The notes under the pieces are model-generated. The model worked only from the letters and a program-made list of their open reading frames with translations. It had not been told where the DNA came from and did not search any database. A program made the position numbers and the translations under genes. A stretch of DNA of 64,000 bases. It comes from CAVXFS01 sp963761115 (GTDB lineage: Bacteria > Pseudomonadota > Gammaproteobacteria > Burkholderiales > Gallionellaceae). Position 1 is the stretch's first letter. Every line of letters begins with the position of its first letter. Below, one piece after another: positions 1-8,791 of the stretch. The stretch is taken from contig CAVXFS010000005.1 in assembly GCA_963761115.1 (NCBI GenBank), positions 310,001-374,000 of the forward strand, in the 5' to 3' direction.

Positions 1-381
1 CTCGCGCGGGTAGGCACGCGCGGCAGGATTCACCGGCGCGCCGTTGACGTTGCGTTTCAACCGGGAGAACAACGGTGGCCTGTCGTCGCGCGGCTGGCCC
101 AGTCCGTTGAATACGCGACCGAGTATATCCGGACTCAGCGGGATCTCGAACGGCTGGTCGAGAAAGCGCACCCAGGTGCGCTCCAGGTCGAGATCGTCGG
201 TGCCTTCCAGCACCTGGATCATGACCAATTCATCGGATGTGCGGATCACCTGGCCGTTGCGCCGCCCGCCGCTGTGGTCACGCACCACCACGCGGTCGCC
301 CAGCGCCACGCCGGGCACGCCGCGCATGAACAGCAATCCGCCGCGCGCCGCCGAAGCCAGACGGTATTCCTTTTCACTCAT
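1..381 (-). CDS. ntpB: V/A-type ATPase subunit B (partial, cut by window edge)
   Basis: Non-catalytic nucleotide-binding B subunit of the V1 head of a V/A-type rotary ATPase. Only the first 127 codons are present and the gene runs off the left edge. The ATG at 381 overlaps the A-subunit stop as ATGA, which fixes the start and implies translational coupling. Visible are the N-terminal beta-barrel (EYRLASAARRG, GDRVVVRD, NGQVIRTSDE) and the beginning of the nucleotide-binding domain (LSPDILGRVFNGLGQP). The V-type order suggests that the stalk subunit D follows outside the window. Confidence 0.93.
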   Translation of the reverse strand, partial: MSEKEYRLASAARGGLLFMRGVPGVALGDRVVVRDHSGGRRNGQVIRTSDELVMIQVLEGTDDLDLERTWVRFLDQPFEIPLSPDILGRVFNGLGQPRDDRPPLFSRLKRNVNGAPVNPAARAYPRE

Positions 382-2159
382 TCCTTCGCCTTTCCGTGTT
401 GCGCGTATTCGTTCGCCACGCGCGCGAATTCGGCGTTGACTTGCGCGGCGAATTCCTTCATGCCGTCCAGCTGGTCGTTGGCGTAACGACCCTTCAGTCG
501 TTGTGCATCGGCCAGCAACGGCAGGCGCAACAACTCCTGTACCGGCACGCCCTGGTCGAGCAGGTTCAGTCCCTGCTGGTAGATGTCCAGCATCTGGTCG
601 AGCAAGGCGAATTGTTTTTGCGGCGAGCAATAGCTGTCCACCGGATCGAGCGCGCTCTGCTGCAGCACGCCTTCCTTGAACAGCCCCACGCCCTGCAGCG
701 CCCAGCGCTGCTGCGGTGACAATGCTTCCGGCCCGACCAGGTTGACGATGCGCGCCAGCTCGTCGGCCTGCGACAGGATGCCAAGTGCGCTGGCGCGGTG
801 GGCTTCCCAGCGCGGGTCCACATGCTCGGCCCACCAGCCGCTGCAGCTTGCGACATAGCCGGAAAAACTTTCCACCCAATCGACCGCCGGGTAATGGCGT
901 GCGTCGGCCAGTTCCTTGGACAGCGCCCAGAACGTCTGCACGATCTCCTTGGTGTGGCTGGTGACCGGCTCGGAAAAATCACCGCCCGGTGGCGACACGG
1001 CACCGATCAGCGTGATCGAGCCACTGCCGCCGGACAGGGTGGTGACGCGTCCGGCGCGCTCGTAGAAGGCGGCCAGGCGCGAGGCGAGGTAAGCCGGATA
1101 GCCTTCCTCCACCGGCATCTGGCCGAGACGGCCGGCCACTTCGCGCAACGCTTCGGCCCAGCGGCTGGTGGAATCGGCCACCATCACCACGTCGTAGCCC
1201 TGATCACGGTAATACTCTGCCAGCGTGGCGCCGACGTAGATCGATGCTTCGCGCGCCACCACCGGCATGTTGGAGGTGTTGGCCACCAGCAGCGTGCGCT
1301 CCATCAGCGAACGCCCGGTGTTGGGGTCGGTGAGCTTGGGGAAACTTTCGAGGATATCCACCAGCTCGTTGCCGCGTTCGCCGCAACCGACATAGATCAC
1401 GATATCGGCATCCGACCAGCGCGCGATCTGCTGTTGCACGATGGTCTTGCCCGCGCCGAACGGTCCGGGTACGGCGGCGCGACCGCCTTTCACCAGCGGG
1501 AAGAAGGTGTCGAGTACGCGCTGTCCGGTCAGCAATGGCGCCACCGCATTGTCGCGCTGCCGGTAGGGCCGCGGGTTGCGCACCGGCCAGCGATGGAACA
1601 GCTGCAATTCATGTGTCGCGCCGTCATCACTTCTGACGCGCGCGATCACGGCCTCCACGGTAATATCGGCGGCAGCAGAGATTTCCTGCAGTTCACCACC
1701 CATGCCCGGCGGCACCAGGATGCGGTGGGCGATGCTCGGCGTTTCCGGCACCGTGCCCAACACCGCGCCGTCTTCGATGCGCATGCCGACCTTCAGTTCG
1801 GCCAGCGGTTCGAAGTGCCACACTTTGCTGCGGTTCAGCGGCGGGATCTGGATGCCGCGCGGCACATAGTCACCGTGCTGTTTTGCGTACTCCAGCAGCG
1901 GCCGCTGCACGCCGTCGAAGATGCCGCCAAGCAGGCCCGGGCCAAGTTCCACCGACAACGGATGACCAAGCGCGACCACCGGTTCGCCGGGACGCAACGA
2001 TTCGGTGGGTTCGTACATTTGCACCAGCGCATCCTTGCCGTGGCGCGCGATGACTTCACCCATCAGGTTGAGCGAGCCGATGCGCACCTGCTCGCCGGTC
2101 GGCACGTCGGCCAGTTCGACCGTGACCAGCGGCCCGTTGATCTCGACGACTTTACCCAC
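378..2159 (-). CDS. ntpA: V/A-type ATPase catalytic subunit A
   Basis: Catalytic subunit of the V1 head, which couples ATP hydrolysis or synthesis to ion movement through the membrane ring. It has 593 residues, the usual A-subunit length. The beta-barrel (MGKVVEINGPLVTVEL) is followed by the extra 'non-homologous' insert typical of V/A-type A subunits (about residues 115-185), the Walker A loop GPFGAGKT (233-240) and the catalytic Glu region GCGERGNEL (about 259-267). The start overlaps the end of the E gene by 8 bases and the stop overlaps the B start as ATGA, so the gene sits inside one polycistronic unit. The domain order and P-loop are read directly; direction of operation (synthase or pump) cannot be told. 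Confidence 0.97.
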   Translation of the reverse strand: MGKVVEINGPLVTVELADVPTGEQVRIGSLNLMGEVIARHGKDALVQMYEPTESLRPGEPVVALGHPLSVELGPGLLGGIFDGVQRPLLEYAKQHGDYVPRGIQIPPLNRSKVWHFEPLAELKVGMRIEDGAVLGTVPETPSIAHRILVPPGMGGELQEISAAADITVEAVIARVRSDDGATHELQLFHRWPVRNPRPYRQRDNAVAPLLTGQRVLDTFFPLVKGGRAAVPGPFGAGKTIVQQQIARWSDADIVIYVGCGERGNELVDILESFPKLTDPNTGRSLMERTLLVANTSNMPVVAREASIYVGATLAEYYRDQGYDVVMVADSTSRWAEALREVAGRLGQMPVEEGYPAYLASRLAAFYERAGRVTTLSGGSGSITLIGAVSPPGGDFSEPVTSHTKEIVQTFWALSKELADARHYPAVDWVESFSGYVASCSGWWAEHVDPRWEAHRASALGILSQADELARIVNLVGPEALSPQQRWALQGVGLFKEGVLQQSALDPVDSYCSPQKQFALLDQMLDIYQQGLNLLDQGVPVQELLRLPLLADAQRLKGRYANDQLDGMKEFAAQVNAEFARVANEYAQHGKAKE

Positions 2160-2790
2160 CGTGATGCTCTCCGGCAGGGATCAGTCGATCGGCCACGGTG
2201 CGCTGCATTATTTCGCCCAGCCTTTCCATGCGCGCCTCGAATGTGTTGTCCAGACGGATGTTGCCGTCCAGGCTGACGATCAGGACGCCGCCCATGCTGT
2301 CGGTAGTTTGATCGGACAGTTGCAGGTTTTTTTTCGGCGCAACCGCTGGCGCCAGCGTTGGCCAGTCGCGTTGCAGCAGCGCCAGGTCGCGTGCATTCGC
2401 CTGCACCAGCAAGTCGTCGCGCTCGATCGATTCGGCACCCTCTGCTATCCATTCGCGCAGCAGCGCAAGGTAACGTGCTTCGTCCTGCACCAGTTGCGCG
2501 AGACGCGCCGGCAAGCTATCCAGCACGCTATTGACCATGCTCCAGCGCAGTCGATCCAGTTCGGCGCGCAGGTTGAGTTCCGCCGCCTGCACATGCTGCT
2601 GGTAAACACGCTCGGCATGCGCCTTGGCTGCCAGCACTTCACGCTCCTCCTCGATATGCATGCGCTGCCTGGCATCATCGAGTATCTGCTGGTGGGTCCT
2701 GTTGCCGCCTTCGATGTATTCGTCGGCAAGCTTCTGTGCGCGCGCCAGCAAGGCCGCCTCAAGGTTTCCGACCTGGATACCGTCACTCAT
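2152..2790 (-). CDS. ntpE: V/A-type ATPase subunit E (peripheral stalk)
   Basis: Peripheral-stalk subunit of 212 residues that pairs with the G/H coiled coil to hold the V1 head against rotation. The N-terminal half is a long charged helix rich in Ala, Glu, Gln and Arg (ARQRMHIEEEREVLAAKAHAE). The C-terminal half is the globular head-binding domain with GGVLIVSLDGNIRLDNTFEAR, a pattern typical of E subunits (V-x-x-x-G-x-I-x-x-x-N-T). The start forms an ATGA overlap with the F-subunit stop and the end overlaps the A-subunit start by 8 bases. Confidence 0.92.
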   Translation of the reverse strand: MSDGIQVGNLEAALLARAQKLADEYIEGGNRTHQQILDDARQRMHIEEEREVLAAKAHAERVYQQHVQAAELNLRAELDRLRWSMVNSVLDSLPARLAQLVQDEARYLALLREWIAEGAESIERDDLLVQANARDLALLQRDWPTLAPAVAPKKNLQLSDQTTDSMGGVLIVSLDGNIRLDNTFEARMERLGEIMQRTVADRLIPAGEHHGG

Positions 2791-3164
2791 CCCTGTATCT
2801 CCAGCGCAGCTGAACCAAGCACGCTTTGCACCAGACTTTCGACGCGCGAATGGTAGCTGGCGGACTCCAGTATCTCGGGGATCTCGGTGATGATGATACG
2901 ACCGCCTTCGCGTTGAGCGTGCATCAGGTGGCGCCCGGGATGCTGCGTCAATCCCTGCTCGATCACCACCAGCGCCGCCTGTTGCTTGCGCAGCAATTCA
3001 TAAAACAGTTCCTCGATGATTTCCGCGGTCGGGTCGGGATAGGTCTCGAAGCCGATCAATTCGAATCCCTCCATCAGCGCCGAGCTGCCCAGCGCGATCA
3101 AACGCGCCGGCGCGGTCAGGCTGAGTTGCTGGTGTGCGTCGCCGGCAGGCTTCCCGTTAGTCAT
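2787..3164 (-). CDS. V/A-type ATPase subunit F
   Basis: Small central-stalk subunit of 125 residues, with the alternating strand/helix pattern of the F subunit: ARLIALGSSALMEGFELIGF, then the DPTAEIIEELFYELL helix and the AALVVIEQGL strand. The reading frame stays open far upstream, but the ATG at 3164 is chosen because it overlaps the K-subunit stop as ATGA and because homology begins only after it. The F subunit binds the D shaft and modulates ATPase activity in related enzymes. Identification rests on position plus the fold-like pattern; the N-terminal 15 residues are not conserved. Confidence 0.85.
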   Translation of the reverse strand: MTNGKPAGDAHQQLSLTAPARLIALGSSALMEGFELIGFETYPDPTAEIIEELFYELLRKQQAALVVIEQGLTQHPGRHLMHAQREGGRIIITEIPEILESASYHSRVESLVQSVLGSAALEIQG

Positions 3165-3607
3165 GCAATTTTCCCCAACAGCAGGATGGTGACAACCAGG
3201 CCGTAAATGGCGATCCCTTCGGCCAGCCCGAGGTAGATCAGGGTGCGGCCGAACATCTCCGGCTTTTCCGAGATGATCGCCAGCGAGGCCGCGCCGACCG
3301 GCCCCACTGCCAGCCCCGCGCCGAATGCCGCCAGTCCGGTCGGCAGGCCGGCACCCAGCAGCGCCAGCCCGAGACCGGTGGAGATCTCGCCGTGGGAAGC
3401 TGCAGCCTGCTGAGCCAGCGCTTCGTCCACGCCCAGCAACAGCAGGGTGAGACTTGCGCCGGCGAATACCAGCAGGTTGGTGGCCAGTGTGCCTTTCCAC
3501 CAGCGCTGCGCGCGCGCGCCATCCGCCAGCGGGCGGAATTCCAGATAGGCGCCCAGCCCGAAAGTGCCGAGCAGATTCAATGCGATTATCGCGATGAGCC
3601 AGTACAT
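3161..3607 (-). CDS. ntpK: V/A-type ATPase proteolipid subunit K (c-ring)
   Basis: Ring-forming membrane subunit of 148 residues with four predicted transmembrane helices. The ATG at 3607 is preceded by a good AAGGAG ribosome site (GGAAAGGAGCAACC). The second hairpin is the conserved one (GLGLALLGAGLPTGLAAFGA, then LGLAEGIAIYGLVV) and contains the ion-binding Glu in AEGIAIYG. The first hairpin (LLVFAGASLTLLLLG) lacks a membrane carboxylate, as in other four-helix K subunits. Residues that coordinate sodium in Enterococcus hirae NtpK (Gln in GIAQGK, Thr-Gln in the first hairpin) are not seen: GLAVGP replaces GIAQGK. This favours proton coupling, an inference. Confidence 0.9.
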   Translation of the reverse strand: MYWLIAIIALNLLGTFGLGAYLEFRPLADGARAQRWWKGTLATNLLVFAGASLTLLLLGVDEALAQQAAASHGEISTGLGLALLGAGLPTGLAAFGAGLAVGPVGAASLAIISEKPEMFGRTLIYLGLAEGIAIYGLVVTILLLGKIA

Positions 3608-3635
3608 GGTTGCTCCTTTCCAGTTAAATGATCCC

Positions 3636-5552
3636 TCAATCCTGTATCGCCAGTTTTTTCGCGCTGCCCAGCCTGAGCGGACGGAATGGCCGCCCGTCGC
3701 CGCCGAAGAAACGCGAAAATCCCTCGTAGTATTCGAGACGCAGCGCCTGGATCGCGACGATCGCGCCTTCCAGCACCAGGATGAAAATATTGCCCAGCAC
3801 CACCACCAGCCAGTATCCCGCAGTATGCAGCATGTTGCCGACGGTGAAGATGGCGATGGCCAGCGCCACATGGTTCAGGCTGAACGCGGCCAGGCGCAGG
3901 AACGACAGGGTATTGGACACATATGCCATGATCGCCTCGAACCCTTCCACCAGCACGATCAATATCCGCTCTCCCGTCGCGCTGTCGCCATTGCGCCGCC
4001 AGGAATGAATGAATATGGCAGTCAGCGCCGCGCCTACCAGCAGCGGGGCCGTGATGCCGACCGGGTCGCCGTCGGCCACCCGCCAGGCGCCGATCAGCAG
4101 GCCCAGGTACAGCATCAGTCCGGCGGCGCCGTGACTGTCCAGCAGGGCATCGACCAGGCGCCCGTCGGCGAGCCGGTTGTGGATGGTCAGCAGCGTGGAC
4201 AGTATGATGAAGGCGATGCCCCAGCCCAACGCCATGCCCAGCATCCGCATCGGGTCGGACAACGGCGGCATCCACAGCGCCGTCACCAGTTCCTCGTAGC
4301 CGAACACGCTGCCATAGAGCACACCGAACAATGCCGAACTCAGGCCGACCGCCACCACCAGCGGCAGATAGTGGCCGATGCGTTTGCGCAGCAGCAACCC
4401 GGCCAAAACGATCACCAGTCCCTGCCCCAGGTCGCCGAACATCATGCCGAACATCAGCACGAAGGAAATCGCGAACAGGATGGTGGGATCGACCTCGCCA
4501 TAGCGTGGCACGCCGTAGTTCAGCACCAGGCTGGCGAACGGCCGCAACCAGCGCTGGTGACTGATCAGCGAGGGCACCAGCAGGCGTTCGTCCGGGCGCG
4601 GTTCGCGCGCGCTCAACACGAAATGGCCGGACAATGTCTGCTGCAGCATCTGCTGCAGGCGCGGCAACTGGCTGCCGGGTATCCAGCCGCTGACAGTGAC
4701 CAGATTGCCGCGACCGCGCATCAGCACGGCCAGTTCCGCATACGGCTCGGCTCGCGCCAGCGTCTGCGCGGCATTCAGCAGTCGCGCATGAATTTCGGGT
4801 TGCGCCGCATGTTCGCGCCGCTTTTGTTCTTCCTGCGTGGTCTGCTGTTCGAGATGCTTGATGCGCTCGACCAGTTCCCGGTGCACCTGCACCGGTTCGC
4901 CGTGAAATTCCGCCGGGATTTCCATCGCGCGCCAACCGGCCGCCTGCAAAACGCGCTCGATTTCGCCAGCTTGTCCGCTGGCGCCGGCGATGATCAGGTG
5001 GATCAGTTCCGCGCTGGAAAAGAACTTGATCGCGATATAGCCCGCCAGTTTCAGTGCTTCCTCGAAACGCTGGAGGTTGGCGTGCGGCAGCGTGCCGACC
5101 CGGACGTCCAGCAACCCGCCCTTTTTCTGCAGGCGCGTCAGGTCGATATTGAGGTCGCCGAACTGGTCGAGCGCGCGCAGCAATTGTTCGGTGTGCCGAT
5201 GCTCGTCACGCAGCTTGCGCAACTGTTCCTGGTCATTCGAACATTGTGCCCAGACCTGCCTGAGCCAGACGCCAAGTTCCTCCAGTTGCTGCAGCGTGAC
5301 CTGCTGCATCGGCGAGCTGATCTCGACCGGAACATCAATGGCAAAATGATCCAGTATCTTGTCCAGGCGTGAGCGGTTCTCGTAATACGCGCTGCGGTAG
5401 TTTTCGCCGGGCAATTCCGGCAGGTTCTCCGGGATCATCTCGGTGAACTCCGGCGCAAAACTGCCGAAGTTGGCCAGCAACAGTGCTGTCTGCGGCGCAT
5501 CGTCCTTGAGCAGGCTGAGTTCTATGCGTTGCATGGGTTGCGGCTTGAACAT
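3636..5552 (-). CDS. ntpI: V/A-type ATPase subunit I (stator membrane subunit)
   Basis: The 638-residue a/I-type subunit carries the ion half-channels next to the c-ring. The N-terminal half (to about residue 330) is soluble with a long coiled coil (SNDQEQLRKLRDEHRHTEQL, then VERIKHLEQQTTQEEQKRRE) that docks to the E/G stalk. The C-terminal half has seven to eight transmembrane stretches (TILFAISFVLMFGMMFGDLG, IVLAGLLL, LMLYLGLLIGAW, LAAFSLNHVALAIAIF). The ARG-containing FSLNH helix region near the C terminus is where the family keeps its essential basic residue, although the exact Arg cannot be assigned by eye. It lies 28 bases upstream of K and 8 bases downstream of C. Confidence 0.93.
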   Translation of the reverse strand: MFKPQPMQRIELSLLKDDAPQTALLLANFGSFAPEFTEMIPENLPELPGENYRSAYYENRSRLDKILDHFAIDVPVEISSPMQQVTLQQLEELGVWLRQVWAQCSNDQEQLRKLRDEHRHTEQLLRALDQFGDLNIDLTRLQKKGGLLDVRVGTLPHANLQRFEEALKLAGYIAIKFFSSAELIHLIIAGASGQAGEIERVLQAAGWRAMEIPAEFHGEPVQVHRELVERIKHLEQQTTQEEQKRREHAAQPEIHARLLNAAQTLARAEPYAELAVLMRGRGNLVTVSGWIPGSQLPRLQQMLQQTLSGHFVLSAREPRPDERLLVPSLISHQRWLRPFASLVLNYGVPRYGEVDPTILFAISFVLMFGMMFGDLGQGLVIVLAGLLLRKRIGHYLPLVVAVGLSSALFGVLYGSVFGYEELVTALWMPPLSDPMRMLGMALGWGIAFIILSTLLTIHNRLADGRLVDALLDSHGAAGLMLYLGLLIGAWRVADGDPVGITAPLLVGAALTAIFIHSWRRNGDSATGERILIVLVEGFEAIMAYVSNTLSFLRLAAFSLNHVALAIAIFTVGNMLHTAGYWLVVVLGNIFILVLEGAIVAIQALRLEYYEGFSRFFGGDGRPFRPLRLGSAKKLAIQD

Positions 5553-5560
5553 TGCGTTCC

Positions 5561-6610
5561 CTACGTCAATTCCGACTCCGTGCCTTCGGACAGTGGCAGA
5601 CCCAGCGCGGAGCGGATCAAGTCCGGCGCCGCGCGCAATCTGCGCCCGCGGATGATGGCGCGCAACCGCCGCAGGTCGCGCTCGCGCAGCACCATGTAAG
5701 CCAGCGCGCGCGCCACATTGAATGAGCTGTGCAGCAGCGCATTATTGGCGATGCGCCAGGTTTCGAATTCCAGCCTGAGTGTCACTTCGGTATTGTTATG
5801 CGTCCCTTCCAGCAGCTTGTCATAAGGGCGTGGCAAGTTGCCGATCGCATCTTCAAAACTGGCCCGCTGAGCCAGTTGCTGCAATTGCGCAGCGCCCAAA
5901 CGCTGGCTGGCCGGGATCAGCAGGTAATAGGCCTGGGCCGGCGGCAGGTTGTAGGCAAAGCGGTAGCGCAGCAGCCACACCAGATTGACGCGATCGATGA
6001 TGCTGCCGATGATGGTGCGCAGCAACTGGCCGGAGGTATCGCCGATCTCGTTGCCGCGCCGCGCCAGCCCGGCGTAATAGCGGCGGTCGATGGCGGCGTC
6101 CAGCGCAAATAATGCCTCGCCCTGGTCGAGCAGGTGCCGCGCCTGGCGCGCGATGTCGGCATAGGGGGTATGTTCCAGCCGGCGCATCAGTTCCGCCGGG
6201 CTGTCGCTTTGCAACAATTCGGCAGTCGGCAGGCGGGTAAAACTGCCCATGTCCAGAAGCTGGTCTTCGATGATCTTTTGCGGCTGCCCGGCCATCTTGC
6301 CGCGGATGATCACCTTGAGGTTGCTGAGCTCGAAACGGTGAGCCCAGTAGCCGAGCAGATCGCGCGATGATCCGGACAAGGGCCGGATCAGCAGTGCCAG
6401 CTCCCTTAGCAGGATAGTGACATTGCTCTGATCGAGGTCGCCGGCATACTGCCTGGCAACGCCACCACTGTCTGTATCCGCAGCAGATTCCGTTGCCAGC
6501 CGGGGATCGGCGGGCTGGTCGATCAACTCCTGAAGCTTGGACAGATCGAGCAACCTTTCCGCAAACATGCTGACACGGGTATGCAGGTAGGCATGACTGG
6601 CAACGTTCAT
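5561..6610 (-). CDS. ntpC: V/A-type ATPase subunit C (AC39/d family)
   Basis: A 349-residue helical funnel subunit linking the rotating D/F shaft to the c-ring. The opening SHAYLHTRVSMFAERLL is the family signature (Y-x-x-x-R-x-x-x-M/L), and three related helical repeats follow, with paired Tyr/Arg positions such as DRRYYAGL and FNVARALAYMVLRERDLRRL. The start forms an ATGA overlap with the G/H stop, and only 8 bases separate the stop from subunit I. Length and position match V/A operons of other bacteria. Confidence 0.9.
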   Translation of the reverse strand: MNVASHAYLHTRVSMFAERLLDLSKLQELIDQPADPRLATESAADTDSGGVARQYAGDLDQSNVTILLRELALLIRPLSGSSRDLLGYWAHRFELSNLKVIIRGKMAGQPQKIIEDQLLDMGSFTRLPTAELLQSDSPAELMRRLEHTPYADIARQARHLLDQGEALFALDAAIDRRYYAGLARRGNEIGDTSGQLLRTIIGSIIDRVNLVWLLRYRFAYNLPPAQAYYLLIPASQRLGAAQLQQLAQRASFEDAIGNLPRPYDKLLEGTHNNTEVTLRLEFETWRIANNALLHSSFNVARALAYMVLRERDLRRLRAIIRGRRLRAAPDLIRSALGLPLSEGTESELT

Positions 6611-6936
6611 GTCCGGGCTTTCTGGTCGCCGACCAGTAACGCAACAGCGGCGTCGATCGCCTGCTGCCGGTGCTGTTCTGCGGCAGACTTTAATGCGCTC
6701 GCACGTTCGGTATGCCGGCGCTTCAGTTCTGCGATGGTCTGTTGTGCGCGTTGTTCGGCCTGGGCAAGAAAGGAAGCATGAATCCCGGCAACGCGCTCGG
6801 CATGCTGTCGTTCCGCTTCGCTGACATCCTGCCTGGCTTGCTCGATGATGTCCTGGCGTTGGGTATCAGCGCGGGCAATGACGAGTTCGGCATTGGTTTC
6901 CGCATCCAGCAAGCGTTTGAGCGATTCATCTATCAT
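6607..6936 (-). CDS. V/A-type ATPase subunit G/H (coiled-coil stalk)
   Basis: A 109-residue, almost wholly alpha-helical protein made of Ala/Glu/Gln/Arg heptads (ETNAELVIARADTQRQDIIE, AEQRAQQTIAELKRRHTERA). It is the usual partner of subunit E in the peripheral stalk. It is the first gene of the operon: 131 bases upstream separate it from the leftward DUF3426 gene. A TATTAT hexamer on the minus strand (6986-6991) lies about 50 bases before the start, but no convincing -35 box accompanies it. Assignment is by composition and position, since coiled coils carry little sequence identity. Confidence 0.82.
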   Translation of the reverse strand: MIDESLKRLLDAETNAELVIARADTQRQDIIEQARQDVSEAERQHAERVAGIHASFLAQAEQRAQQTIAELKRRHTERASALKSAAEQHRQQAIDAAVALLVGDQKART

Positions 6937-7067
6937 GTGACTCCTGCAATTCCATTAGATTGGAGTACTGGCAGCATCAGTGTGGATAATACCCCCTGGT
7001 GCTGAACGAAACCAGTTTGTCAGGTGAAGGGTGGGTGAGGAAAGGACCGGTTAGAAGTAATCCGGAG

Positions 7068-7904
7068 TTAATAGATGAACAACTTGTAACCGGACGGCTT
7101 GAGATCCGTTGTGTCAAAGTTCAATTTGATGTTGAGCTCGCGGTTAGGCGACAAGCCTTGCTGTTCGTCATTGCCGGAACCAAGATACTCCGCCGGGCTG
7201 AAGGTGCGGCGAGCGAGCGGGCGATTCTGCTCGTCGGTCAGCGTGAGTTCCAGATTGGGGAAGGATTGGGCATACAGTGCCTGGTTGCGCAGGATGGCGT
7301 CGAGGGTGATGACACTGGGCTGTGCCGGATCTGCTGACAGGTCGGAAGATTCGATGCTCATCAGGTCGAGCCTGCGCGGCAACGGGACGGTGCAACGATA
7401 GAACTTGCAGAAGCTGACGAGAGCGGGTTTAAGGCCGGGTATGTCGGCGGCAAGCTGAACCCGGAACAAATAGGCACCCTGCAACAGCAGGATCAGCAGC
7501 AGGGCCAGGTTGGCAGCGGCCAGTGGCCAGGCAGGCTTTTCCGGTAAGGGTAGCAACTCAGTGTTGTCGCCGGCAGCACGGGTAAAGGCGGTTTCCCGAG
7601 TCCGTATGAACGGTGCTGCATTTGCAGGGTTGCCGATTGCAGCAACCGATGAGTGCACATTGTCGAATTGAGCTGGTATCTCGTGCAGTCCGATCTGCGC
7701 CGCGCCATCTTCGACCTGTTCATGTACGGTATCGGCAATCGGCGAATCCAGTCGAGGATCGGGCTGGTCGTTCTGCATATTTTCGCGGGCGTCGAACACG
7801 GCCTGGCAACGTCCGCAGCGCACCAGACCGTTACACGCATCGAACTGCTGTTCGCTGATCCTGAAGCGTGTATTGCATTTGGGACACAGGGTGGTAGTGC
7901 TCAT
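7068..7904 (-). CDS. Zinc-ribbon DUF3426 membrane protein
   Basis: A 278-residue protein with an N-terminal MJ0042-type zinc ribbon (CPKC at residues 7-10 and CGRC about 20 residues further on), a long acidic linker, one transmembrane helix (AAANLALLLILLLQGAYLF) and a C-terminal DUF3426 beta domain probably facing the periplasm (LTDEQNRPLARRTFSPAEYL). The function is unknown. The family is commonly encoded next to prmA in betaproteobacteria, as here. The ATG at 7904 overlaps the prmA stop as ATGA and is preferred to an in-frame upstream ATG at 7925, which would add seven non-conserved residues. Confidence 0.88.
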   Translation of the reverse strand: MSTTTLCPKCNTRFRISEQQFDACNGLVRCGRCQAVFDARENMQNDQPDPRLDSPIADTVHEQVEDGAAQIGLHEIPAQFDNVHSSVAAIGNPANAAPFIRTRETAFTRAAGDNTELLPLPEKPAWPLAAANLALLLILLLQGAYLFRVQLAADIPGLKPALVSFCKFYRCTVPLPRRLDLMSIESSDLSADPAQPSVITLDAILRNQALYAQSFPNLELTLTDEQNRPLARRTFSPAEYLGSGNDEQQGLSPNRELNIKLNFDTTDLKPSGYKLFIY

Positions 7905-8791
7905 CGTTTCGTGCCGGACAGACAAGCCCAGCCTTGTTCAAGGATCGGAGTGTCCAGATTAAACCATTGCGCGTAGATTTTCATCACTTCTTCGGCCTGT
8001 TCGGCAAGCACGCCGGAAAGTACGATGCGTCCGCCCGGTCTGGTTGCTTCAGCCAGCAATGGTGCGAGCAGTTTGAGCGGATTGGTCAGGATGTTTGCCA
8101 CCACCATGTCGGCCTGTCCATGCGGCGCATCGTCCGGCAGGAAGAATTGTGCCGAAACCTGGTTGGCGATCGCATTGTCGCGGCTGGCCCCGACTGCCTG
8201 CGCATCGAGATCCACGCCGATAGCGCTGGCCGCGCCCAGTTTGAGCGCGGCGATGGTCAGGATGCCGGAGCCGCAGCCATAATCCAGCACCGATTCTCCG
8301 CCCTTGATGTTGTTATCCAGCCAGCGCAAACACAAACGCGTGGTGGGATGGCCGCCGGTGCCGAACGCCAGGCCCGGATCCAGCACGATATTGAGTGCTT
8401 GGAGGTCCGGTGGTTCATGCCAGCTAGGGACGATCCACAATCGCTGTGAGATGCGGATCGGATCGAATTGCGACTGGGTGCGCCTGACCCAGTCGTCGTC
8501 TTCAAGCGTTTCGATATGAAAGTCGGACACGGGTGGCAAGCCTGCAAGCTGCGCGGCTTCGATCAATATGGTTGTGACCGGCGCGTCGGCGGGGAACAGC
8601 GCGGTGACGCGATTGTGTGTCCAGAATTGCGAATCGGGTGCGCCGGGTTCGCCAAAGATCGCCTGCTCGTTCTGCGTGTCGGCATCTGCGTCATGCACGT
8701 CCACCGATAGTGCGCCTAACTCCAGCAGTGCTTCGCTCAGTTTGTCCGCGTTTTGAGCATCGGCATCCACGTTCAGCGTGAGCCAACTCAT
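7901..8791 (-). CDS. prmA: Ribosomal protein L11 methyltransferase
   Basis: SAM-dependent trimethylation of ribosomal protein L11; 296 residues, the normal PrmA length. It has an N-terminal ferredoxin-like recognition domain (MSWLTLNVDADAQNADKLSE) and a Rossmann methyltransferase domain with motif I VLDYGCGSGILTIAALKLGA, the acidic motif II IGVDLDAQAV and the NPPF-like catalytic segment VVANILTNPL. The pre-motif segment PGLAFGTGGHPTTRLCLRWL is diagnostic of PrmA. Its start overlaps the accC stop by one base (TAATG) and its stop overlaps the zinc-ribbon gene as ATGA. Confidence 0.97.
   Translation of the reverse strand: MSWLTLNVDADAQNADKLSEALLELGALSVDVHDADADTQNEQAIFGEPGAPDSQFWTHNRVTALFPADAPVTTILIEAAQLAGLPPVSDFHIETLEDDDWVRRTQSQFDPIRISQRLWIVPSWHEPPDLQALNIVLDPGLAFGTGGHPTTRLCLRWLDNNIKGGESVLDYGCGSGILTIAALKLGAASAIGVDLDAQAVGASRDNAIANQVSAQFFLPDDAPHGQADMVVANILTNPLKLLAPLLAEATRPGGRIVLSGVLAEQAEEVMKIYAQWFNLDTPILEQGWACLSGTKR

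Noticed and set aside
798..2276. Long open frame opposite the V-ATPase A subunit (492 codons)
   Set aside because: His/Gln/Arg/Gly-rich shadow frame of a GC-rich gene with no domain. The same applies to 3564-5372 (+), 39909-41459 (-), 46509-47819 (-) and 62262-63572 (+).
3165..3500. Long N-terminal extension of V-ATPase subunit F
   Set aside because: It is a shadow frame of the K subunit. The ATGA junction at 3164 gives a family-length product.
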